This document shows positions 10,285 to 20,086 of a DNA stretch of 64,000 nucleotides, one piece after another. The first letter of the stretch is position 1; every line of letters starts with the position of its first letter. The stretch covers positions 1,447,501-1,511,500 of the forward strand of contig NZ_OU342399.1 in NCBI RefSeq assembly GCF_910589745.1. The letters run 5' to 3'. The stretch comes from Candidatus Arcticimaribacter forsetii (GTDB lineage: Bacteria; Bacteroidota; Bacteroidia; Flavobacteriales; Flavobacteriaceae). Made by a program: the position numbers and the translations under genes. Under the pieces are notes generated by a model, which had not been told where the DNA came from, ran no database searches, and was given only the letters and a program-made list of their open reading frames with translations.

Positions 10285-12807
10285 GTGAAAAAACTTTATT
10301 TCTTAATAGCTTTTTTGACCATTTGCTCCACGGCAATTGCTCAAACAATAGACGCTTCTTACTACTTACCTAAAAACCATTCCTACAATAAAGAAATTCC
10401 TAAACCGGAAAGTATTCTAGGATTTACTGTTGGAGAATGGCATGTTAGCCACGACAAATTATCTGAATACATGAAAGCTTTAGCCAAAGCTTCAGATAGA
10501 ATATCGATTGAAAACAGAGGTTCAACTTATGAAGGAAGACCCTTATTTCTATTGACGATTACGAGTCCAAAAAATCATCAAAATCTAGAGTTTATAAAAG
10601 AACAGCATACATTACTTTCGGAACCCGAAAGTAAAAACCTCAACATAAACGATATGCCTGCGGTAGTATATCAAGGTTTTTCAATTCATGGAAATGAAGC
10701 AAGCGGAGCAAACGCAGGTTTAATGGTTGCTTATCATTTAGCCGCCTCTTTGGACCCAACCGTTGAAGAACTTTTAAATGACGTTGTTATTTTATTCGAC
10801 CCAAGTTTTAACCCGGATGGATTACAACGATTTTCGCAATGGGTAAATACCCATAAAAGCAATACCCTAAATCCTGATCCAAACGACAGAGAATTTAATG
10901 AATCATGGCCAAGAGGAAGAACTAACCACTATTGGTTCGATATGAATAGAGATTGGTTGCCTGTACAATTACCGGAATCTAAGGCTAGAATTAAAAGTTT
11001 TTCTGAGTGGCTTCCCAATATATTAACAGACCATCATGAGATGGGAACCAATGCTACTTTCTTTTTTCAACCAGGAATACAATCAAGGGTTAATCCACTT
11101 ACCCCTCAAATGAATCAAATCTTAACCAAAGAAATAGGTGAATTTCATGCGGAAGCACTAAACGAAATCGGGTCTTTATATTATACTGAAGAAAGTTTTG
11201 ACGACTTCTACTATGGAAAAGGATCTACTTACCCGGATGTGAATGGAAGTATTGGGATTCTTTTCGAACAAGCAAGTTCGAGAGGTCATATTCAAGAAAG
11301 TGATCATGGATTATTAACATTTCCTTTTACAATTAGAAATCAGTTTAAAACAGCTTTATCTACTCTAAAAGCTGCAAAAAACATGCGTGTTAAACTCTTA
11401 AACTATCAACGTAAATTTTACGCAGATGCACTCAAAGAGTCTAATCAAAGTAAGTACAGATCTATTGTTTTTGGTAATGAAAAAGATCCTGCAACTTCCT
11501 ATAGATTAGCTGAAATACTCAAACGTCATAAAATTAAAATCCACAAACTAAAAAAAGATACGCAAATTGAAGGTGAAAAGTATGCTGAAAATGCTAGTTA
11601 TGTAGTTCCCCTAAATCAAAAAAAGAACAAATTAATTCATGCTATGTTTGATACTCAAACAAAATTCCAGGACAGTTTGTTTTACGACATTTCAGCATGG
11701 ACATTTCCTTTGGCTTTTAACTTAAATTATTCTTTTGAGAAATCTGAAACTCTTGCAGGGGAAGAGATAAAAGAATTATCTCACGGAGAACCTGCCGATA
11801 TAAAAAAATCTAGTTACGCCTATCTTTTAGAATCTAATGGGTATTATACGCCAAAATTCATTTATAAATTATTAGATGCTGGAGTGAGAATAAAAGTAGG
11901 ATTAAAACCTTTTTCTATCGATGGAAATTTTTATGACTATGGAAGTATCATGATTCCAGTAGCCATACAGGACATAAACTCAGGAGAGCTTTATAACCTG
12001 ATCAATGATTATTCATCTGGATTAATGTTAGATATAAAATCGGTAGAAACAGGATTAACCGAAGGTATTGACTTAGGCTCAAATAATTTTAAATCTCTAC
12101 AAAAACCAAAAGTTGCATTGCTTGTTGGTGATGGAGTTAGAAGTTATGATGCAGGAGAAATTTGGCATCTAATGGATATTCAATATCAAATACCTGTAAC
12201 TAAAATTGATGTTAGACAATTGAATCGAATTGACCTAAGTAGATATACACATTTTATTATTCCAAGTTATACGGGATCATTATTAAATGCTAATAAAAAT
12301 AAGATTGAATCTTGGATTAAAACTGGTGGTACATTGGTTGCTTACAGAGACGCTATTAAATGGACAAACAAAGTTGAATTAACCTCTGTAAAACTAAAAT
12401 CATTTAAACAGGAAGCAGAAGAAATTAATTTTGATCAAAGAAGTAATTTTCGTGGTGCTCAAAATATAGGCGGAGCTATATTCAACACCAATATTGATAG
12501 AAGTCATCCAATTAACTTTGGAATAGAACAAAATAATCTACCTCTCTTTAGAAACTCAAGAATATTTATTGATGCAGATAAACAGAGTTACAATAATCCG
12601 CTCATATACTCTCAAAACCCACTGCTGAGTGGATATATTTCAAAGGAACAATTAAATCTTTTAAAGGGATCCGTTCCTTTTAAATTCATTCGAAAAGGGA
12701 GAGGAAATATTATTCTTTTGACGGACAATACAAACTTTAGAGCATTCTGGTACGGAACGAATAAGTTGTTCGCTAATACTTTGTTTTATTCGAATTTTAT
12801 GAAATAA
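10285..12807 (+). CDS. Secreted M14 family zinc carboxypeptidase, large form
   Basis: An 840-residue exported zinc peptidase starting at GTG, with signal peptide MKKLYFLIAFLTICSTAIAQ. The M14 domain spans roughly 50-360. It has the zinc-binding HGNEASG, then FDPSFNPDGLQ, NRDWLP, DHHEMGTNATFF and a late catalytic Glu in GILFEQASS. The following 480 residues include a segment like a class I glutamine amidotransferase fold (PKVALLVGDGVRSYDAGEIW, then HFIIPSYTG and WIKTGGTLVAY), typical of the large Bacteroidota members. It probably digests peptides in the periplasm or outside. No C-terminal secretion (type IX) domain is evident. Confidence 0.92.
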   Translation: MKKLYFLIAFLTICSTAIAQTIDASYYLPKNHSYNKEIPKPESILGFTVGEWHVSHDKLSEYMKALAKASDRISIENRGSTYEGRPLFLLTITSPKNHQNLEFIKEQHTLLSEPESKNLNINDMPAVVYQGFSIHGNEASGANAGLMVAYHLAASLDPTVEELLNDVVILFDPSFNPDGLQRFSQWVNTHKSNTLNPDPNDREFNESWPRGRTNHYWFDMNRDWLPVQLPESKARIKSFSEWLPNILTDHHEMGTNATFFFQPGIQSRVNPLTPQMNQILTKEIGEFHAEALNEIGSLYYTEESFDDFYYGKGSTYPDVNGSIGILFEQASSRGHIQESDHGLLTFPFTIRNQFKTALSTLKAAKNMRVKLLNYQRKFYADALKESNQSKYRSIVFGNEKDPATSYRLAEILKRHKIKIHKLKKDTQIEGEKYAENASYVVPLNQKKNKLIHAMFDTQTKFQDSLFYDISAWTFPLAFNLNYSFEKSETLAGEEIKELSHGEPADIKKSSYAYLLESNGYYTPKFIYKLLDAGVRIKVGLKPFSIDGNFYDYGSIMIPVAIQDINSGELYNLINDYSSGLMLDIKSVETGLTEGIDLGSNNFKSLQKPKVALLVGDGVRSYDAGEIWHLMDIQYQIPVTKIDVRQLNRIDLSRYTHFIIPSYTGSLLNANKNKIESWIKTGGTLVAYRDAIKWTNKVELTSVKLKSFKQEAEEINFDQRSNFRGAQNIGGAIFNTNIDRSHPINFGIEQNNLPLFRNSRIFIDADKQSYNNPLIYSQNPLLSGYISKEQLNLLKGSVPFKFIRKGRGNIILLTDNTNFRAFWYGTNKLFANTLFYSNFMK

Positions 12808-12809
12808 AA

Positions 12810-12841
12810 AAATCCCTAGTGAGCTAATCTCCTAGGGATTT
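12810..12841. terminator. Bidirectional intrinsic terminator
   Basis: AAATCCCTAG (12810-12819) pairs with CTAGGGATTT (12832-12841), with A/T runs on both flanks, between the convergent M14 peptidase and Mpo1-like genes. Confidence 0.85.
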
Positions 12842-12860
12842 AATTTTAAAAACATTGATC

Positions 12861-13328
12861 TTAGTTTTTACTTTTAAATATATGATCTAAGATCCAAGCT
12901 GGCCCAACCATTAAAAATTTGACATCATCTAAGAAAGATGGTTTTTTACCTTCTATTTTATGCCCATAAAACTGAATAATCCAAGCGATTACAAAAATAA
13001 CTATAGATGCTTGAAGTAAACTAAATTGAAGACTTAGCTGATAATTCCCTAAAATACACAGTATGGAAAATGACAGAATTAAAACAGTCATTTTTAAAGA
13101 CAAACGAATGTAAAACACAAGTACGGGTATTAAAAAAACAACCCCCCAATTTGCATATAAAGGATCAGTAATACCGGTAGCGCTTGTAATTAAACCAGAC
13201 GGAATTGACATTAATAAACCTACAACCGAAAAGAATATTGCAGGTACGCAAAAATAGTGTATAATTTTATTTGTTTTGTTTTGATGACTTTCTGCATATT
13301 TATCAAGCAGTTGTTGTAATGTTTGCAT
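12861..13328 (-). CDS. Mpo1-like / DUF962 membrane protein
   Basis: A 155-residue membrane protein of the DUF962 family, whose yeast member Mpo1 is an iron-dependent dioxygenase of 2-hydroxy fatty acids. It has about four membrane helices, an early histidine segment (KTNKIIHYFCVP) and the family signature GHKIEGKKPSFLDDVKFLMVGPAW near the C-terminus. These histidines are the presumed iron ligands. The bacterial substrate is unproven. It is a single gene, convergent with the M14 peptidase. Confidence 0.9.
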   Translation of the reverse strand: MQTLQQLLDKYAESHQNKTNKIIHYFCVPAIFFSVVGLLMSIPSGLITSATGITDPLYANWGVVFLIPVLVFYIRLSLKMTVLILSFSILCILGNYQLSLQFSLLQASIVIFVIAWIIQFYGHKIEGKKPSFLDDVKFLMVGPAWILDHIFKSKN

Positions 13329-13375
13329 GAGTTATTTTTTTTAATGAAATTACATATAATTATTACAACTAAAAA

Positions 13376-13930
13376 ATGGCACTTACTCCCTCAACAATGT
13401 TCCCTTTAAATAATACAGCTCCTGACTTTAATTTATTGGATGTTAATACTAATAAAAAAGTCAGTTTAAACGAACTTTCTGGAGCAGCAGGAACGCTGAT
13501 TGTATTTATGTGTAATCATTGTCCTTTTGTAATTCATTTACTGGGACACTTAACAGAACTTGCTTCAGAATTAAAAGAAAAAGGAATTGAAACAATTGCT
13601 ATTTCAAGTAATGATATTGAAAATTACCCTGAAGATAAACCAGAGTTTATGGCATCTTTATCTGAAGAATACTCTTTCACCTTCCCATACTTGTATGATC
13701 CCACTCAAGAAACGGCAAAAGCTTATGATGCTGCATGCACCCCTGATTTCTATTTATTTAATGAGGACAAAAAACTAGTTTATAGAGGTCGTTATGACAG
13801 CTCGCGTCCACAATCTGGAACTCCTATAACAGGAGAAGACCTCAGAGCAGCTTCATTTAATTTAATCCATAAAAAACCCATATCCGAAAATCAATTTCCG
13901 AGTATGGGTTGTAATATTAAATGGAAATAA
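13376..13930 (+). CDS. Thioredoxin-fold redoxin (AhpC/TSA-like)
   Basis: A 184-residue thioredoxin-fold protein without a signal peptide. The redox motif is CNHCPFV (residues 42-48), with the start of the fold at APDFNLLDVNTNKKVSLNEL and the cis-proline region CTPDFYLF. It resembles the cytosolic thioredoxin family with a CxHCPFV site widespread in bacteria, perhaps a peroxidase or reductase. Partners are unknown. The C-terminus is PSMGCNIKWK, a usual ending for this family. It is convergent with the following PPIase gene, 5 bp apart. Confidence 0.9.
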   Translation: MALTPSTMFPLNNTAPDFNLLDVNTNKKVSLNELSGAAGTLIVFMCNHCPFVIHLLGHLTELASELKEKGIETIAISSNDIENYPEDKPEFMASLSEEYSFTFPYLYDPTQETAKAYDAACTPDFYLFNEDKKLVYRGRYDSSRPQSGTPITGEDLRAASFNLIHKKPISENQFPSMGCNIKWK

Positions 13931-13935
13931 ATTCC

Positions 13936-14868
13936 TTATTTAAAGTCTATTAATTCTACTTCAAATTTTAATGTAGCATCTGGTGGAATAACCCCTCCTG
14001 CTCCTGCTGAACCGTAACCTAAATCCGATGGTATTATGAATATTGCTTTTGATCCTTTCGATAGTAGAGCAATTCCTTCATCCCAACCTTTAATTACTTG
14101 TCCAACACCCAAAGCAAAATCAATTGGTGCATTTCTGTTATAAGAAGAATCGAATACTGTTCCGTCTAGTAAGCTTCCTTTGTAATGAACCGAAACATTT
14201 TGACCTTGTGTTGGTTTAGCTCCAGAACCTTCTGTTTCTATTTTATAAAACAATCCAGAATCCGTTTGATCAAAACCTTGAGTTACTTCTTTTAAAGCTT
14301 CTGCTTGTGCTTTCTTTTGTTCTTCAATTAATTTTAAACGATTTGCTTCGAAATTTTCAAACGCTTCAACTGGATTAAAAGCTTCGGCTTCTGCCCCTAC
14401 TCTAATAATTTCCAAAGAGTCAATCGTATCATTCTGGGCAATTGAATCAACCACGTCTTGTCCTTCAACAACAGAACCAAATACCGTATGTTTTCCGTCT
14501 AACCAAGGAGTAGCAATGTGTGTAATAAAAAACTGGCTCCCGTTAGTTCCAGGACCAGCATTTGCCATTGATAAAACACCAGGCTTGTCGTGTTTTAATT
14601 CTGGATGAAACTCATCATTAAATTGATATCCAGGACCTCCAACTCCAGATCCTTGAGGACAACCTCCCTGAATCATAAAATCTTCGATTACTCTATGAAA
14701 TTTTAAACCGTCGTAATAAGGAGTCCCTTCCTCTTTGACATCATTTTTAATAGTTCCCTCTGCTAAACCTACAAAATTACCTACAGTTCCTGGAGTTTCA
14801 GAAAAAGTTAATGATAATAAAATAGATCCTTTTGGAGTAGAAAACTTAGCGTATAAACCGTCTTTCAT
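13936..14868 (-). CDS. Dual-family immunophilin: cyclophilin-FKBP fusion
   Basis: A 310-residue peptidyl-prolyl isomerase in which two unrelated PPIase folds are joined. Residues 1-155 are a cyclophilin, with [13 protein letters not shown], the catalytic Arg, NGSQFFIT and [11 protein letters not shown] charged helical linker (155-195) leads to a C-terminal FKBP domain (196-310) with [30 protein letters not shown] and [13 protein letters not shown]. Dual-family immunophilins of this order (CFBP) were described in Flavobacterium. There is no signal peptide, so it is likely a cytosolic folding helper. A -7-like TATCTTTG (14897-14904) lies upstream. Confidence 0.95.
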   Translation of the reverse strand: MKDGLYAKFSTPKGSILLSLTFSETPGTVGNFVGLAEGTIKNDVKEEGTPYYDGLKFHRVIEDFMIQGGCPQGSGVGGPGYQFNDEFHPELKHDKPGVLSMANAGPGTNGSQFFITHIATPWLDGKHTVFGSVVEGQDVVDSIAQNDTIDSLEIIRVGAEAEAFNPVEAFENFEANRLKLIEEQKKAQAEALKEVTQGFDQTDSGLFYKIETEGSGAKPTQGQNVSVHYKGSLLDGTVFDSSYNRNAPIDFALGVGQVIKGWDEGIALLSKGSKAIFIIPSDLGYGSAGAGGVIPPDATLKFEVELIDFK

Positions 14869-14940
14869 CTTTCTAGTATTGTTTATTTTAAAGCTGCAAA
14901 GATAAAGAAGTGAATACTTCTTCTAGTAAAAAAGAAAAAA

Positions 14941-17127
14941 TTAATTTGCAACTTCACTCATAAACTTGATTCTGAAAAGTCTAATTTCTTCCTCTTCGTA
15001 ATCTCCTTCGAACTCTTCAATGGCTAGAGCAACATCATCTGATTCTGCTTCCATAAAATATTCGTGTAATTCTTCTTGTTGATCTTCATCAAGAATTTCA
15101 TCAATCCAATAGCTTATATTAAGTTTAGTACCAGAAAAAACGATAGTTTCCATTTCTTCAACAAACTTAATCATATTCATTCCTTTTGCAGCCGCAATGT
15201 CATCAAGAGGTAATTTACGATCTACATTTTGTATCATATAAAGTTTAAGTGCAGAATTAGCACCTGTACTTTTAACTATTAAATCATCCGGCCTGGTAAT
15301 GTCATTTTCTTCAACATACGATTCAATCAATTTAAGAAATTGCTTACCATACTTAGCTGCTTTACCCTCACCAACACCATTTATATTCTTAAGCTCATCA
15401 AAAGATATTGGATATTTGAAAGACATTTCTGTTAAAGAATTCTCTTGAAACACAGTATACGGGGGCACTCCTACTTTATCAGCGACATTTTTTCTTAAAC
15501 CCTTTAACTGGTTCAATAGATTTTCATCTGCAACTGCTGACTTTTTTGAAGCAGTATTCGTATTTCTATAAGATGCGAAATCGTGATCTTCAGTCATCAA
15601 AAAGGAATATGGTTTTTTTGAAAATTCTTTTCCTTTTTCAGTTATTTTGACAACACCATAAGTCTCTATTTCTTTTTTTAAAAACTTAGCTACAATTGCT
15701 TGTCTTATTAAGGCCATCCAATAAGAGGCTCTTGTATCTTTACCTTTACCAAAAACCTCTAATTCTGAAGCCTTATGACTATTAATCACAGCATTAGGTT
15801 CGCCAATTAGAGTTTTTACAATTTCTTTTGATTTAAATTGCTCTCTCGTTTGTTTTATAGCTTCAATAAGGATTTGAAGCTGATCTTGTGCTTCTATTTG
15901 TTTTTTTGGAAAACGCATATTATCGTCCATATCGCCACCCAAACCAGTTTCGTTATCAAATTCTTCACCGAAATAATGAAGGATAAACTTTCTTCTTGAA
16001 ATGGAGGTTTCTGCAAAAGCAACCATTTCATTTAAAAGAGCAAAACCTATTTCTTGTTCAGCAACGGGTTTTCCAGCCATAAACTTTTCAAGTTTTTCTA
16101 TATCCTTGTGCGAGTAAAAAGCTAAACAATGTCCTTCTCCTCCATCGCGACCAGCTCTTCCTGTTTCTTGATAATAACTCTCAATACTTTTAGGGATGTC
16201 GTGATGAATAACAAAACGAACATCAGGCTTATCAATTCCCATACCAAAAGCAATCGTAGCAACAACTACATCACAATCTTCTTTAAGGAACATATCTTGA
16301 TTTTTAGCTCTTGTCTTGTTATCCAACCCTGCATGATAAGGAATTGCATTTATATTATTTACCTGAAGTGTTTGTGCTAATTGTTCTACCTTTTTTCTTG
16401 AAAGACAATAAATAATTCCAGATTTACCCTGATTTTGTTTAACAAAACGAATAATATTAGATTCTACATCCTCATTTTTGGGTTGAACTTCATAATATAA
16501 ATTAGGTCGGTTAAAAGACGCTTTGAAAAGAGTTGCATCGGAGACCTTTAAATTTTTCAATATATCTTCTTGAACTTTAGGAGTAGCAGTAGCTGTGAGA
16601 GCAATTATGGGTAAATCTTTTTCGATTTTCTCAAGCATTACCCTTAAATTTCGATATTCAGGTCTAAAATCATGTCCCCATTCAGATATACAATGCGCTT
16701 CGTCAATTGCTAGAAAAGATAGGTCTACTGTTTTCAAGAATTCTATGGTCTCTTCTTTAACTAAAGATTCTGGAGCGACATATAAAAGTTTTGTAACCCC
16801 ATGAACAATATCAGATTTAACCTGCTGTATAGCGGTTTTTGTGAGAGATGAGTTTAGCACATGTGCAATTCCGTCTTCTGAAGAAATCCCTCGAATTGCA
16901 TCTACTTGATTTTTCATTAAAGCAATCAGAGGAGAAACCACAATTGCTGTTCCCGGAGACATTAAAGCAGGTAGTTGATAACATAACGATTTACCTCCTC
17001 CTGTTGGCATAATTACAAAAGAATTCTTGCGTTCTAGAAGATTTTCGATTACTGGACCTTGCAAGCCTTTAAATTCTGTAAACCCAAAATACTTTTTAAG
17101 TTCCTTCTGAAGTAGAGTATGCGACAT
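14941..17127 (-). CDS. recQ: ATP-dependent DNA helicase RecQ
   Basis: A 728-residue 3'-5' helicase for recombination and replication-fork repair. Helicase motifs are Walker A MPTGGGKSLCYQLP, DEAH in AIDEAHCISEWGHDFRP, SAT as ALTATATP and motif VI YYQETGRAGRDG. An RQC-like region follows. An HRDC domain lies at about 535-610 (ELKNINGVGEGKAAKYG). About 100 acidic residues end the protein. It is longer than E. coli RecQ (about 610) because of the acidic tail, which is common in Bacteroidota. It is divergent from kdsD with overlapping control regions. Confidence 0.96.
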   Translation of the reverse strand: MSHTLLQKELKKYFGFTEFKGLQGPVIENLLERKNSFVIMPTGGGKSLCYQLPALMSPGTAIVVSPLIALMKNQVDAIRGISSEDGIAHVLNSSLTKTAIQQVKSDIVHGVTKLLYVAPESLVKEETIEFLKTVDLSFLAIDEAHCISEWGHDFRPEYRNLRVMLEKIEKDLPIIALTATATPKVQEDILKNLKVSDATLFKASFNRPNLYYEVQPKNEDVESNIIRFVKQNQGKSGIIYCLSRKKVEQLAQTLQVNNINAIPYHAGLDNKTRAKNQDMFLKEDCDVVVATIAFGMGIDKPDVRFVIHHDIPKSIESYYQETGRAGRDGGEGHCLAFYSHKDIEKLEKFMAGKPVAEQEIGFALLNEMVAFAETSISRRKFILHYFGEEFDNETGLGGDMDDNMRFPKKQIEAQDQLQILIEAIKQTREQFKSKEIVKTLIGEPNAVINSHKASELEVFGKGKDTRASYWMALIRQAIVAKFLKKEIETYGVVKITEKGKEFSKKPYSFLMTEDHDFASYRNTNTASKKSAVADENLLNQLKGLRKNVADKVGVPPYTVFQENSLTEMSFKYPISFDELKNINGVGEGKAAKYGKQFLKLIESYVEENDITRPDDLIVKSTGANSALKLYMIQNVDRKLPLDDIAAAKGMNMIKFVEEMETIVFSGTKLNISYWIDEILDEDQQEELHEYFMEAESDDVALAIEEFEGDYEEEEIRLFRIKFMSEVAN

Positions 17128-17145
17128 TTAATTACGTCTTTGAAT

Positions 17146-17174
17146 CAAAATTATTTACATTTGTACCACTACAA
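17146..17174 (-). promoter_or_regulatory. Predicted recQ promoter, overlapping a kdsD -7 box
   Basis: On the minus strand TTG (17172-17174) and TAATTTTG (17146-17153) are 18 bp apart. On the plus strand TACATTTG (17156-17163) is a -7 match for kdsD, without a good -33. The two promoters lie within the same 30 bp, so divergent transcription may compete. Confidence 0.5.
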
Positions 17175-17216
17175 TATAAGGCTTACAAAATTAATTTTAT
17201 AAAATAAATCAAACAA

Positions 17217-18185
17217 TTGTCAAATAAAGACCAGATTTTAGCAAATGCCAAAACAACCCTTGAGTTAGAATCAAAAGCAATTTTTGACTTGATTTCTACC
17301 TTAGATGATCAATTTGTTTCTACCGTAGAGCATTTATCAAATTTTGAAGGACGTGTTATAATTACTGGTATTGGTAAAAGTGCAGTTATCGCAATGAAAA
17401 TTGTTGCTACATTGAATTCTACTGGCACTGCAGCTGTATTTATGCACGCTGCTGATGCAATCCATGGAGATCTTGGAATAATTCAAGATAAAGATGTAGT
17501 AATTTGTATTTCTAAAAGTGGAAACTCACCTGAAATACAAGCCTTAATTCCCTTCATAAAAAAAAGAGGGAATCTCGTAATTGCATTTACCGCGAATCCT
17601 GATTCTTTTTTAGCTAAAACAGCCGATAAAGTTATTAGTACATACGTTGAGAAAGAAGCCTGCCCCAATAACTTAGCGCCTACAACAAGTACAACTGTTC
17701 AACTTGCCGTTGGAGATGCATTAGCGGTATGTTTATTAAAATTAAAGAATTTTAATGAAAATGATTTTGCTCAACATCACCCAGGAGGAGCATTAGGAAA
17801 GAAGTTATACTTAACCGCAGGAGAACTAGCAAAAAAACACGAACGTCCATCGGTTGAAACTAATTCACCTGTTAAAATAGTTATTACAGAAATTACTAAA
17901 AAAAGACTCGGAGCAACAGTTGTAAAAAGGAACAATAAGATTGTAGGTATAATAACAGATGGTGACATAAGAAGAATGTTAGAAAATCATGACAATATTG
18001 GAAATTTAACGGCTCAAGATATTATGTCTGCTAATCCAATAACGATTGATCCAGAAAAACTAGCATTTGATGTAATGACAATCTTAAAAAGCAAAGATAT
18101 AGGTCAGCTAATAGTAGAAGATTCAACCGGATATTACCTAGGTATGGTTCACATCCTTGATTTAATTAAAGAAGGAATTGAATAA
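17217..18185 (+). CDS. kdsD: KpsF/GutQ family D-arabinose-5-phosphate isomerase
   Basis: Interconverts ribulose-5-phosphate and arabinose-5-phosphate, the first step to the KDO sugar of lipid A cores. It has 322 residues starting at TTG, with the N-terminus (MSNKDQILANAKTTLELE) as in relatives. The SIS sugar-isomerase domain spans 35-170, with TGIGKSAVIAMKI, HAADAIHGDLG and ISKSGNSPE. Two CBS repeats follow (205-322), with IVGIITDGDIRRML. It overlaps tatC by one base and heads a kdsD-tatC-AhpD-lptB operon, in keeping with envelope assembly together with LptB. Confidence 0.95.
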   Translation: MSNKDQILANAKTTLELESKAIFDLISTLDDQFVSTVEHLSNFEGRVIITGIGKSAVIAMKIVATLNSTGTAAVFMHAADAIHGDLGIIQDKDVVICISKSGNSPEIQALIPFIKKRGNLVIAFTANPDSFLAKTADKVISTYVEKEACPNNLAPTTSTTVQLAVGDALAVCLLKLKNFNENDFAQHHPGGALGKKLYLTAGELAKKHERPSVETNSPVKIVITEITKKRLGATVVKRNNKIVGIITDGDIRRMLENHDNIGNLTAQDIMSANPITIDPEKLAFDVMTILKSKDIGQLIVEDSTGYYLGMVHILDLIKEGIE

Positions 18186-19003
18186 TGAGTAATAATCCTA
18201 ACGAAATGTCTTTCCTAGACCATCTTGAAGAACTAAGGTGGCACTTAATTAGAGCTACTATGTCTATTTTAATTGTAGCAACAGCAGCTTTTATTGCCAA
18301 GGACTTTATATTTGATGTTATTTTATTTGGTCCAAAAAAAGTAGATTTTTTCACGTATCGACTATTCTGTGAATTATCTCAATCCTTGGGACAAGGAAAT
18401 AGTTTATGCATCGACGAAATGCCTTTCAGGATACAAAGCAGAACCATGTCAGGTCAATTTTCAGCTCATCTATGGACCTCTATTACAGCTGGATTTATTA
18501 TTGCTTTTCCTTATATACTTTTTGAATTTTGGAGGTTTATTAGTCCAGGACTAAAAAAGAAAGAACGTAAAAATGCAAGAGGATTTATCTTCATTGCATC
18601 CCTACTTTTTTTCACAGGAGTATTGTTTGGGTATTATATTGTGACCCCTTTATCTATTAATTTCCTTGGGAATTATACCGTAAGTAATGAAGTATTCAAC
18701 GACTTTGATTTAAGCTCCTACATTAGTTTGTTGCGTGCATCTGTACTTTCTTCAGGATTAATATTTGAACTTCCTATTTTAATTTACTTTTTAACTAAAA
18801 TTGGCATCGTAACTCCTCAATTCTTAAAGTCAAACAGGAAATTTGCTATTGTTCTTGTTTTAATACTTTCCGCTGTAATCACTCCACCTGATATTGCAAG
18901 TCAAATAATAGTAACTATACCAATATTAATACTTTATGAAGTAAGTATTTTTATTTCTAAAGTAGTTTATAAACGTCAACAAAAAGAGCTTCAAAATGTC
19001 TGA
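18185..19003 (+). CDS. tatC: Sec-independent translocase subunit TatC
   Basis: The multi-span receptor of the twin-arginine pathway, recognising RR signal peptides of folded proteins. It has 272 residues and six predicted helices. The family start MSFLDHLEELRWHLIRA is clear, as is FEFWRFISPGLKKKERKNARGF. A loop with Cys residues (LFCELSQSLGQGNSLCID) lies between helices 1 and 2. The start ATG overlaps the kdsD TAA. TatA/B are not in this window. Confidence 0.96.
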   Translation: MSNNPNEMSFLDHLEELRWHLIRATMSILIVATAAFIAKDFIFDVILFGPKKVDFFTYRLFCELSQSLGQGNSLCIDEMPFRIQSRTMSGQFSAHLWTSITAGFIIAFPYILFEFWRFISPGLKKKERKNARGFIFIASLLFFTGVLFGYYIVTPLSINFLGNYTVSNEVFNDFDLSSYISLLRASVLSSGLIFELPILIYFLTKIGIVTPQFLKSNRKFAIVLVLILSAVITPPDIASQIIVTIPILILYEVSIFISKVVYKRQQKELQNV

Positions 19004-19343
19004 TAAAGTAGATGAATTTAATTCGTATCGTTCAAAAATGAACAAGAAAATCTTGAATGAAAACTCTAAGGTTTTAAAAAGAATATTCAATCTAGACTCC
19101 AATGCTTTTAAAGCAGGTGCTTTAGATGGGAAAACAAAAGAATTACTTGGTCTTGTTGCCTCAACCGTATTGAGGTGTGATGACTGTATTCAATATCATT
19201 TAGAACAATGTTTCAAAGAAAAAATCACAAGAACTGAAGTAATGGAAAGTCTAGAAATTGCTACTTTAGTTGGTGGAACTATAGTAATCCCTCATCTAAG
19301 AAGAGCTTTTGAATATTGGGAAGTTCTTGAAGAAAAAAAATAA
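18996..19343 (+). CDS. Carboxymuconolactone decarboxylase / AhpD-like protein
   Basis: A 115-residue AhpD-fold protein. The redox motif [13 protein letters not shown] carries the C-x2-C and downstream His typical of alkylhydroperoxidase D-like proteins, which act as small disulfide reductases. The start of the fold is [12 protein letters not shown]. It overlaps tatC by 8 bp and precedes lptB by 2 bp, so translation is probably coupled. The link to an envelope operon is positional only; its substrate is unknown. Confidence 0.93.
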   Translation: MSDKVDEFNSYRSKMNKKILNENSKVLKRIFNLDSNAFKAGALDGKTKELLGLVASTVLRCDDCIQYHLEQCFKEKITRTEVMESLEIATLVGGTIVIPHLRRAFEYWEVLEEKK

Positions 19344-19345
19344 CG

Positions 19346-20086
19346 ATGCAGTTAAGAGCAGAAAATATAGTAAAATCATACAAAGGACGAGAAGTTGTAA
19401 AAGGAATCTCAATTGAAGTTAATCAAGGAGAGATTGTAGGATTGCTAGGACCCAATGGTGCGGGTAAAACAACTTCTTTTTATATGATTGTTGGATTAGT
19501 TAAACCAAATGGAGGGACTATACACATAGATAACACCGAAATAACTGACTATCCTATGTATCAAAGAGCACAAAATGGAATAGGATATTTAGCACAAGAA
19601 GCTTCTGTTTTTAGAAAATTAAGTGTAGAGGATAACATTTTGAGTGTTTTACAATTGACATCTTTAAGTAAAAAGGAACAGAATGATAAAATGGAATCCT
19701 TGATTGAAGAATTCGGATTAAATCATATTCGAAAAAACAGAGGGGATTTATTATCTGGTGGAGAACGAAGAAGAACTGAAATTGCAAGGGCATTAGCAAC
19801 TGACCCAAAATTTGTTTTATTAGATGAACCTTTTGCAGGGGTAGACCCTGTTGCTGTAGAGGATATACAACGTATTATAGCTCACCTTAAAAACAAAAAC
19901 ATTGGAATCTTAATTACTGATCATAATGTTCAAGAAACATTAGCTATTACCGATAAAACGTATTTAATGTTTGAAGGAGGAATCTTAAAAGCAGGTGTTC
20001 CTGAAGAGCTCGCAGCAGACCCAATGGTTAGGAAAGTTTATTTGGGTCAAAATTTTGAACTCAGAAAGACCAAATTGGAATTCTAA
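19346..20086 (+). CDS. lptB: LPS export ABC transporter ATPase LptB
   Basis: The cytosolic ATPase that powers LptFG-driven extraction of lipopolysaccharide from the inner membrane. It has 246 residues with Walker [18 protein letters not shown], signature [15 protein letters not shown], Walker [13 protein letters not shown] and switch His in TDHNVQETL. The phrase [16 protein letters not shown] and the length are typical of LptB rather than a branched-chain amino acid ATPase. It ends the kdsD operon and overlaps the convergent pssA by 4 bp. Confidence 0.95.
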   Translation: MQLRAENIVKSYKGREVVKGISIEVNQGEIVGLLGPNGAGKTTSFYMIVGLVKPNGGTIHIDNTEITDYPMYQRAQNGIGYLAQEASVFRKLSVEDNILSVLQLTSLSKKEQNDKMESLIEEFGLNHIRKNRGDLLSGGERRRTEIARALATDPKFVLLDEPFAGVDPVAVEDIQRIIAHLKNKNIGILITDHNVQETLAITDKTYLMFEGGILKAGVPEELAADPMVRKVYLGQNFELRKTKLEF

